In this document: one piece after another, positions 1 through 5,170 of the stretch
Layout of the letters: each line of letters starts with the position of its first letter
How positions within the stretch are numbered: position 1 is the stretch's first letter
Translations under genes and position numbers: made by a program
NCBI GenBank assembly: GCA_002385665.1
Contig: DGDX01000055.1
Location: 2,288 to 7,457, forward strand
Reading direction: 5' to 3'
Origin: Firmicutes bacterium UBA3941
GTDB lineage: Bacteria; Bacillota; Clostridia; Caldicoprobacterales; UBA3941
Length of the DNA: 5,170 nt
Notes under the pieces: generated by a model
What the model was told of the DNA's origin: nothing
Database searches by the model: none
Seen by the model: only the letters and a program-made list of their open reading frames with translations

Positions 1-2553
1 GGAAAGGCCACACCGGTATTCCAAGCAAAAAAGACCTTTCCGCTCAGTCGTGAACTGGATGAGAGAATAGAAGAAAACATCGTCATGTCAGGTCTGCCCA
101 TGCGCCCTCTCAATGAATTCACAAATGCCAATAGGACACCCCACGCCCTGGCAACCCAGGTCCTATTGATGGATGCCGGATGTCCGGGAAATGCACCGGC
201 TATTCTAGGATCCCACCATGGAAAGCCCCCTGAGTTACCGTCTCTGTATAAATATGGCATGAACATAAACCCCTTTAACTACCATCTGGAGGATATGGGG
301 AAGCAGCCATGGACTGCTGTCCAATCAGAACTTATACACTATGCTCTGGCACTATCGGATATTAGTGATATCAAGGACATCCCCAATCTGGACCTAAAAT
401 CCCAGGTCTTGCTTACAGGTCTTTTGATTATGACGGATTGGATAGCCAGCAATGAAAGATATTTTCCCTATATACGCCTTGAGGATCAGCCGGAAGCCCT
501 GGATTATAAGTCCCGCATTGGAGATGCTTGGGAAGAGCTGTCTCTACCCTACCCCTGGGAGCCCGGCAACATATGGATGTTTACACCACTGTATAAGCAA
601 CGGTTTGGTTTTAATACACCAAACAATATGCAAACCGCAGTCGAAGAAGTAGCCAGGGATGTTGTCTCTCCGGGCATTTTGGTTCTGGAGGCCCCTATGG
701 GATCGGGAAAGACGGAAGCGGCACTTGCATGTGCTGAAATCTTCGCAGATAAAACCGGACGGTCAGGTGTGTTTTTCGCCCTCCCTACCCAGGCTACCTC
801 CGATGGGGTCCTGCCCCGTGTAATCGATTGGATAGACATGTTGGAGACCGAAGATCAACACACTATAGAATTAGCCCATGGCAAGGCCCAATTCAATGAC
901 GAGTTCCAATCGTTAAAGTATCTGGAAGGCAGTACAAATATTGAGTCTGATGATATCGGAGCCGCCTTTGTTCACGAATGGTTCGAAGGACAAAAGAGAG
1001 CCCTCTTAGCGGACTTTGTTGTTGGAACCATCGATCAGTTGCTGCTGGCAGCCTTGAAACAGAAACACGTAATGCTGCGCCACCTGGGCCTTGCAGGTAA
1101 AGTTGTGATAATAGACGAATGCCATGCCTACGACGCTTATATGGGACAATATCTAAAGAGGGCATTGAATTGGTTGGGTGCCTACAAAGTACCGGTAATC
1201 GTACTTTCCGCCACACTTCCGGCGCAAACACGGCAAATGGTAATCGATGCCTATTTAAATAGGGATAGTGAGAGACAGACAATCAGGGATCCCCTGGGCA
1301 GATCCAAATCCATCCCAAATCCCAAGATCGAAGGCTGGGTAGAAAACCGTGATTATCCCCTTATCACCTGTACGGATGGCAACAGAATAATACAGAAAAC
1401 CGCTCCTGTTGAATTGGATTCACTGAGAAAGATTAATATTGGCTTTCTATCAGAGGAAGATTTAGTCAGTAGATTGGAGGACCTGCTTTCCGAAGGCGGT
1501 TGTGCCGGCATCATAGTAAACACCGTAAAGAGGGCACAGGAGTTGGCCCAGGTATTAATCCAAGTCTTTGGAAGCGATACTGTAAGGCTATTGCATTCCC
1601 AGTTTCTTGCCACGGACCGCACTAAAAAGGAAGACCAATTGCGCAAAGAGCTTGGCAAACCCAGACAAGGCACCAAACGGCCCCATGAACGCATTGTTAT
1701 CGGTACTCAGGTTCTGGAACAATCTTTAGACATTGACTTTGACCTTCTAATTACGGATATATGTCCCATGGACCTTTTACTGCAGCGAATCGGCCGGCTC
1801 CACAGGCATAGGCGGCCAAGACCTGAAAAATTGGAATCTCCCTTATGTCTGATTATGGGAATCAGGGATAATGATTTTGACGATGGAGCGGTAGCCATCT
1901 ATGGACAGTACCTTCTCATGCGTACAAAGGCCATGTTGCCAAAGGTCATAGAGCTACCTACCGATATCCCACAGCTTGTACAGGATGTGTACGATGATAG
2001 ATTAAAGCTAGCTCCGGAACCTCAGGGATATTCGGAAGCAAAAGCAAAGCATGAGATGGAAATTGAGGATAAGAAAGAACGGGCAAACACCTTCCAAATT
2101 ACGAAACCCTGGTCAGGCCCTTCTTATAACCTATTGGGCTGGCTGGATACGGATATTAGGGATCAGCGGGGCGAAGCAGCTGTACGGGATACCTACGAGT
2201 CTATAGAAGTACTCCTGATCCAAAGGAGGCGTGATGGAAGAATGTACTTTTTGCCCTGGCAGGAGGGTGGACAGGAAATACCAGTGGGAGAAGTCCCCAA
2301 TAATCAACTAGCAAAGGCTCTTGCACGCCAAAGAATAAACCTGCCCCGAGTCCTCTGTACCCCATGGATGATCGACAAGACCATAGCCCAATTAGAAGAT
2401 TTTAACAGCAGATACTTTTCATCCTGGCAGGAATCCACATGGCTTAAAGGGGAATTGTTTTTAGTCCTTGATGAAAGCTATACCGCAAGTCTATGTGACT
2501 ACCGTTTACATTACCATCGGACCCTGGGATTAATATATGAAAAGGAGGCTTAA
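1..2553 (+). CDS. cas3: Cas3, CRISPR-associated HD nuclease / DExH helicase (type I-E), 5' partial
   Basis: Cas3 is recruited to target-bound Cascade, nicks the displaced DNA strand and degrades it 3'-5' while unwinding. The frame has no stop back to base 1. The first residues (GKATPVFQ) continue an HDxGK motif whose His-Asp lies just outside the window, so the ATG at 85 is internal and roughly 85-90 N-terminal residues are missing. Numbering the 850 visible residues, probable HD-domain metal ligands are H48 (codon 142), the HHG pair H72-H73 (214-219) and D146 in TDWIASNE (436). Helicase motifs follow: Q211 (631), Walker A APMGSGKT 231-238 (691-714), DECH 372-375 (1114-1125), SAT 403-405 (1207-1215), VNTVKRA (from 1516), motif V GTQVLEQSLDID (from 1702) and motif VI QRIGRLHRH 595-603 (1783-1809). 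From about residue 730 the sequence resembles the Cas3 C-terminal domain, ending with a YHRTLGL-type tail. The estimated full length of about 935 residues fits I-E Cas3. No lesion is seen. The stop is 6 bases before casA, so the two are probably co-transcribed. Confidence 0.96.
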   Translation, partial: GKATPVFQAKKTFPLSRELDERIEENIVMSGLPMRPLNEFTNANRTPHALATQVLLMDAGCPGNAPAILGSHHGKPPELPSLYKYGMNINPFNYHLEDMGKQPWTAVQSELIHYALALSDISDIKDIPNLDLKSQVLLTGLLIMTDWIASNERYFPYIRLEDQPEALDYKSRIGDAWEELSLPYPWEPGNIWMFTPLYKQRFGFNTPNNMQTAVEEVARDVVSPGILVLEAPMGSGKTEAALACAEIFADKTGRSGVFFALPTQATSDGVLPRVIDWIDMLETEDQHTIELAHGKAQFNDEFQSLKYLEGSTNIESDDIGAAFVHEWFEGQKRALLADFVVGTIDQLLLAALKQKHVMLRHLGLAGKVVIIDECHAYDAYMGQYLKRALNWLGAYKVPVIVLSATLPAQTRQMVIDAYLNRDSERQTIRDPLGRSKSIPNPKIEGWVENRDYPLITCTDGNRIIQKTAPVELDSLRKINIGFLSEEDLVSRLEDLLSEGGCAGIIVNTVKRAQELAQVLIQVFGSDTVRLLHSQFLATDRTKKEDQLRKELGKPRQGTKRPHERIVIGTQVLEQSLDIDFDLLITDICPMDLLLQRIGRLHRHRRPRPEKLESPLCLIMGIRDNDFDDGAVAIYGQYLLMRTKAMLPKVIELPTDIPQLVQDVYDDRLKLAPEPQGYSEAKAKHEMEIEDKKERANTFQITKPWSGPSYNLLGWLDTDIRDQRGEAAVRDTYESIEVLLIQRRRDGRMYFLPWQEGGQEIPVGEVPNNQLAKALARQRINLPRVLCTPWMIDKTIAQLEDFNSRYFSSWQESTWLKGELFLVLDESYTASLCDYRLHYHRTLGLIYEKEA
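2543..2548 (+). promoter_or_regulatory. Ribosome binding site for casA
   Basis: AGGAGG lies inside the last codons of cas3. It is 11 bases from the ATG at 2560, a slightly long spacing, and only 4 bases from another ATG at 2553 that overlaps the cas3 stop (TAATG). The 2560 start is chosen because its frame gives the conserved Cse1 N-terminus (FCLLYEPWIRV). The 2553 frame ends after 68 residues with no recognisable content. The site suggests that casA translation is coupled to the end of cas3 translation. Confidence 0.8.
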
Positions 2554-2559
2554 TGAATA

Positions 2560-4167
2560 ATGGAAAAAGAATTTTGCCTGTTGTACGAGCCATGGATCAG
2601 AGTAATGAAAATGGATGGGGAAACCATAGAGGTGTCTCTTCTCGATGTCTTTCGTTATGCCCCGGAGCTACTGCGTCTTGCAGGGGAACTACCAACCCAG
2701 GATATAGCTATGCTCAGGCTCCTTCTCGCCGTTTTGCACAGCGTTTTCGAAAGATATGACCTTGAAGGGGAGTGGGCCCCCTTTGCTGAACCGGCTGATG
2801 CACTGAAACGGTGGAAGGAACTATGGGATAGGGGCTCCTTCCCTATGGATATAATTGAGGATTATCTTACCCACTATGAGGACCGCTTCTACCTCTTTCA
2901 TCCTCAGTTCCCATTCTACCAGGTGGCAGGCCTGGATAAGGCCACTGAATATACCGCCGGAAAGCTAAATGGTGAACTCTCGGAAAGTAGCAACAAGATC
3001 CGCCTGTTTCCCCAGCGCACCGGGAAAAATAAGGAAATGCTAGGCTTTGCGGAAGCTGCCCGTTGGCTTTTGTATATTAATGCCTTTGATGATACCTCTG
3101 CCAAACCCAAAGGTAAAGGTTTACCAAGTCCGGGAGTTGGATGGTTGGGAAGGCTGGGTCTTATTACAGGAGTTGGAAATAATCTCTTTGAAACACTTCT
3201 GCTCAATCTCGTTCTAATAAAAGATGGGGAATATGAGCTTTGGGGAGAACCCCTACCGGTATGGGAGGTAGAAGAAGTTAAATCGGACGAGCGGACTAAA
3301 ATATCTGTCCCTGATAACCTTCCACAGCTTTATACACTGCAATCACGCCGCCTGTTTCTCAAACGCCATGAAAACTACGTTACAGGCTATTTATTGTTAG
3401 GCGGGGATTTCTTCGATAGGGAAAATGCCTTTATAGAGCATATGACTATATGGAGAAATGCAGCCCGGAGAAGCTCTGATACCCCAGAATATCATCCAAG
3501 ACGTCATAATCCATCCCGTCAGCTTTGGAGAGATTTTTCCGTACTAGCAGGCCAAAGCGAAACCATCAGACGGCCTGGAATCGTAAACTGGATCGCCAGG
3601 TTAAGAACAGAAGGCTTAATACCTCACACTCACATAAACTTTCAGACTGCTTCCGTTAAGTATGGGGATAAGGACTTCTTTATAGACGATGTGTTCAGCG
3701 ATTCCCTTTCCTTTAATCTGGATTTGCTAACAGATCTGGGAGAGGATTGGACTATGCGCATAGTAGATGAAATCTCTACTGCGGATAGGTTGGTATTTCA
3801 AGTAGGTCTGCTGGCTCAAAACCTGGCCAGGGCATCCGGCGATAGTGATGGAAATGCACAAAAAAATATGGCAATGGAACAAGGCTACTTTAGATTGGAT
3901 ATGCCCTTTAGACGGTGGCTGGAGGGAATTGATCCTAAACGGGACAGCATTAATGAATCCTGCGCCAGGTGGTGGGAGCAGGAAAAGCAAGTTATAAGAA
4001 GTCTGGGAAGGGAGTTGATAAACCAAGCAAGCCCACAAGCCTTTGTTGGGCGTATCAAAGTGGACGAAAGAAACAATAGGGAATATCGCTACAATGCGCC
4101 GGAAGCGTACAATCGTTTTCTGTATCGGACATCAAGTCGGGAAGCTCTTTTAGAAAGGGGTGAATAG
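2560..4167 (+). CDS. casA: CasA/Cse1 (Cas8e), large subunit of type I-E Cascade
   Basis: This is the large subunit of the I-E Cascade surveillance complex. In characterised members it recognises the PAM, helps open the duplex and provides the docking site for Cas3. The 535-residue product is near the family length (about 500-560). Family signatures in order are: the N-terminal LLYEPWIRV (7-15); LFHPQFPFYQ (112-121); AEAARWLLYINAFDD (164-178); a Lys/Gly/Pro-rich loop (179-197) that probably includes the PAM-sensing glycine loop; NNLFETLLLNL (207-217); LYTLQSRRLFL (257-267); HPRRHNPSRQLWRDF (312-326); and a helical C-terminal region (about 385-535) expected to form the four-helix bundle. There are only two cysteines, C6 and C468, so the zinc-binding cysteine cluster known in E. 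coli CasA is absent. The NGELSESSNKIRLF stretch (137-150) and the loop after it resemble, from memory, a Cse1 subgroup of Gram-positive bacteria. The start is supported by AGGAGG upstream. The stop is two bases from the casB start. Confidence 0.95.
   Translation: MEKEFCLLYEPWIRVMKMDGETIEVSLLDVFRYAPELLRLAGELPTQDIAMLRLLLAVLHSVFERYDLEGEWAPFAEPADALKRWKELWDRGSFPMDIIEDYLTHYEDRFYLFHPQFPFYQVAGLDKATEYTAGKLNGELSESSNKIRLFPQRTGKNKEMLGFAEAARWLLYINAFDDTSAKPKGKGLPSPGVGWLGRLGLITGVGNNLFETLLLNLVLIKDGEYELWGEPLPVWEVEEVKSDERTKISVPDNLPQLYTLQSRRLFLKRHENYVTGYLLLGGDFFDRENAFIEHMTIWRNAARRSSDTPEYHPRRHNPSRQLWRDFSVLAGQSETIRRPGIVNWIARLRTEGLIPHTHINFQTASVKYGDKDFFIDDVFSDSLSFNLDLLTDLGEDWTMRIVDEISTADRLVFQVGLLAQNLARASGDSDGNAQKNMAMEQGYFRLDMPFRRWLEGIDPKRDSINESCARWWEQEKQVIRSLGRELINQASPQAFVGRIKVDERNNREYRYNAPEAYNRFLYRTSSREALLERGE
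4154..4163 (+). promoter_or_regulatory. Ribosome binding site for casB (decides a TTG start)
   Basis: AAAGGGGTGA differs from the full anti-Shine-Dalgarno match AAAGGAGGTGA by loss of one base. It lies in the last codons of casA. The TTG at 4170 begins 6 bases after the end of the site, or 9 bases after its last G. An in-frame TGA at 4161-4163 closes the casB frame upstream, and no ATG precedes the conserved N-terminal sequence, so TTG is the best start. Confidence 0.75.
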
Positions 4168-4169
4168 AA

Positions 4170-4757
4170 TTGATTAATGCAGACAGGTCGTTGGCAGTAC
4201 AGGTAAATATCTTTGTGAGATATAAAATCATGCAGATGGTGGAAAGTCAAAATCTATCCATGGTTAGATCGACCTTGGCAAGGCTGCGCCGGGGTGTTGG
4301 AAGTAAACCAGGTAGCCGTCCGGAGATCTGGGATATCACCTTGAGGGATATACCGGAGGTGTTGGTTGGTAGATGGGACAACCCTTCGGATGCTGAGTGG
4401 GCTGTACATACGGCACTGACATTGTTTGCCCTTCATCAACAGGGTAAGGACATTAAAAGTCAGTGTATGAGCAGAGATGGATATCCCCTTGGAACAGCTC
4501 TGCGAAAGCTGGTCAGGGACGATGATGATGAAAACCGTATTAAGAGAAGGTTCGATAAGGTGGCAACAGCTGATAGTATGGAGGAGATCTCCCATCACCT
4601 GCGGGGATTAATACAGCTTATGAAGGCTGAAGATATCCCACTGGATTATCCTGGACTGGCCGAGGATCTATTTAGATTTCAAAATCCTGAGCTAAGGGAT
4701 ACCATAAGGCTCAAATGGGGCCGAGAATACTATAGCTTCATAAAAAAGAATGAATGA
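4170..4757 (+). CDS. casB: CasB/Cse2 (Cas11e), small subunit of type I-E Cascade
   Basis: This is the small subunit of Cascade. In known I-E complexes two copies form the belly of the complex and stabilise the R-loop by contacting target and non-target DNA. The 195-residue all-helical-looking protein fits the family length of about 160-200. Recognisable stretches are VNIFVRYKI (12-20), the basic TLARLRRGVG (35-44) where many members carry the family's most conserved arginines, EWAVHTALTLFALHQQG (76-92), LGTALRKLV (107-115), RIKRRFDKVATAD (123-135), IPLDYPGLAEDLFRFQ (156-171) and WGREYY (183-188). The basic patches at 38-41 and 123-128 are plausible nucleic-acid contacts by inference. The start is TTG, supported by a near-consensus ribosome binding site. 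Only two bases separate it from the casA stop, so translational coupling is likely and would help match subunit amounts. No truncation or frameshift is seen. Confidence 0.93.
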   Translation: MINADRSLAVQVNIFVRYKIMQMVESQNLSMVRSTLARLRRGVGSKPGSRPEIWDITLRDIPEVLVGRWDNPSDAEWAVHTALTLFALHQQGKDIKSQCMSRDGYPLGTALRKLVRDDDDENRIKRRFDKVATADSMEEISHHLRGLIQLMKAEDIPLDYPGLAEDLFRFQNPELRDTIRLKWGREYYSFIKKNE

Positions 4758-4776
4758 AATTAGAGAAAATAACAAG

Positions 4777-4785
4777 AAAGGAAGG
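4777..4785 (+). promoter_or_regulatory. Ribosome binding site for casC
   Basis: AAAGGAAGG sits 8 bases before the ATG at 4794. The 36-base casB-casC gap (4758-4793) is A/G-rich, with no inverted repeat that would act as a terminator and no clear promoter. A dedicated strong site is consistent with the need for more CasC than the other subunits (six copies per complex in characterised I-E Cascade). Confidence 0.75.
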
Positions 4786-4793
4786 TAATATTT

Positions 4794-5170
4794 ATGTTAA
4801 CCAATGACAGGGTATATGTGGATGTACACGTTCTGCAGACGGTTCCTCCCAGCTGCGTCAACCGGGATGATACGGGAAGCCCTAAAACTGCCATATACGG
4901 TGGTGCAGTCCGGGCAAGGGTATCGTCTCAAAGCTGGAAAAAAGCAATGCGAGACATGTTCAAGGATATCTTTCCCACTCAAAATCTGGGCGTCCGCACC
5001 AAGCTCATTGTAAAGATGGTATCGGATGCTATTTCCCAGCAAGGCGGACCCCCCAACTCCGAAGAAATGGCTATCCAAATACTAAAAAATGCAGGGCTTA
5101 ATATTAAATCCGCTGAAAAGGGTACGGATGCACTTTTCTTTATGAGTTACTCCCAGGCCAATGCTCTGGC
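4794..5170 (+). CDS. casC: CasC/Cas7e (Cse4), Cascade backbone subunit, 3' partial
   Basis: This is the backbone subunit. In known I-E Cascade six copies polymerise along the crRNA and display the spacer for base pairing. The frame is open from the ATG at 4794 to the right edge, giving 125 complete codons, about a third of a family member (usually 340-390 residues). The N-terminus is highly characteristic: VYVDVHVLQTVPPS (7-20), NRDDTGSPKTAIYGG (23-37) and VRARVSSQSWKKAMRDMF (39-56). These form the start of the RRM-like fold and the basic crRNA-binding face. Many members read SNLNRDD and WKRAMR where this one has SCVNRDD and WKKAMR, both mild substitutions. The start is well placed after AAAGGAAGG. 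The gene follows casB in the standard I-E order, and cas5e would be expected next beyond the window. Confidence 0.95.
   Translation, partial: MLTNDRVYVDVHVLQTVPPSCVNRDDTGSPKTAIYGGAVRARVSSQSWKKAMRDMFKDIFPTQNLGVRTKLIVKMVSDAISQQGGPPNSEEMAIQILKNAGLNIKSAEKGTDALFFMSYSQANAL

Noticed and set aside
893..1282. 129-residue minus-strand open frame inside cas3
   Set aside because: It lies antisense to the helicase core, including the conserved DECH and SAT motifs, and has low-complexity Arg/Leu-rich content with no family resemblance. It is a shadow of the real coding frame.
85..2553. A stand-alone helicase or shortened Cas3' without a nuclease domain, starting at 85
   Set aside because: HD-domain residues (GK at the left edge, H48, HHG, TDWIASNE) are present on the same chain and the frame continues past the left edge, so this is a fused nuclease-helicase.
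2553..2759. 68-residue + strand frame starting with ATG overlapping the cas3 stop and close to AGGAGG
   Set aside because: It lies almost wholly inside casA in another frame, and its product is Ser/Arg-rich with no recognisable domain. The casA frame over the same bases has clear family motifs.
4254..4598. 114-residue minus-strand open frame inside casB
   Set aside because: It is antisense to well-conserved casB sequence, has no ribosome binding site or known motif, and is best explained as a shadow frame.
4758..4793. Possible terminator, promoter or extra small gene between casB and casC
   Set aside because: The 36 bases are A/G-rich without an inverted repeat and T-run, too short for a gene, and fully explained as a leader holding the casC ribosome binding site.
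1..5170. CRISPR repeats, insertion sequence ends or tRNA genes within the window
   Set aside because: By eye I saw no regularly spaced direct repeats, terminal inverted repeats or cloverleaf. The window is nearly all coding. The array is expected downstream of the unseen cas1-cas2.

Overview
The window lies inside a type I-E CRISPR-Cas effector operon, with all genes on the + strand and almost no non-coding DNA. The order is cas3 (5' end cut off by the window), casA/cse1 (complete), casB/cse2 (complete) and casC/cas7e (3' end cut off). This is the usual I-E order. The remaining genes (cas5e, cas6e, cas1, cas2) and the repeat-spacer array would be expected downstream, but none of them is in view.

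Layout. Positions 1-2553 encode the Cas3 nuclease-helicase. The frame is open to base 1, and the first visible residues continue an HD-nuclease motif, so the Met codon at 85 is internal. Six bases separate its stop from casA (2560-4167), the large subunit of Cascade, which reads the PAM. Two bases then separate casA from casB (4170-4757), the small subunit, which starts with TTG. A 36-base purine-rich gap with a good ribosome binding site leads to casC (4794 to the right edge), the subunit that forms the crRNA-binding backbone.

How the genes work together. From family knowledge, CasA, CasB and CasC form Cascade with Cas5e and Cas6e around a crRNA. CasA recognises the PAM and, once an R-loop has formed, recruits Cas3. 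Cas3 nicks the displaced strand with its HD domain and degrades it while translocating. Every visible active-site and helicase motif of Cas3 is intact, no frameshift or internal stop was seen in any gene, and each gene start has a recognisable Shine-Dalgarno sequence. The visible part of the system therefore looks functional.

Host. The strong AGGAGG-type ribosome binding sites, a TTG start, frequent AGG/AGA arginine and ATA isoleucine codons, and moderate base composition suggest a Bacillota (Clostridia-like) bacterium. This is a weak inference. I see no mobile element, RNA gene, CRISPR repeat or terminator here. The system is a known type, and the points of interest are details: the CasA variant and the compact operon.
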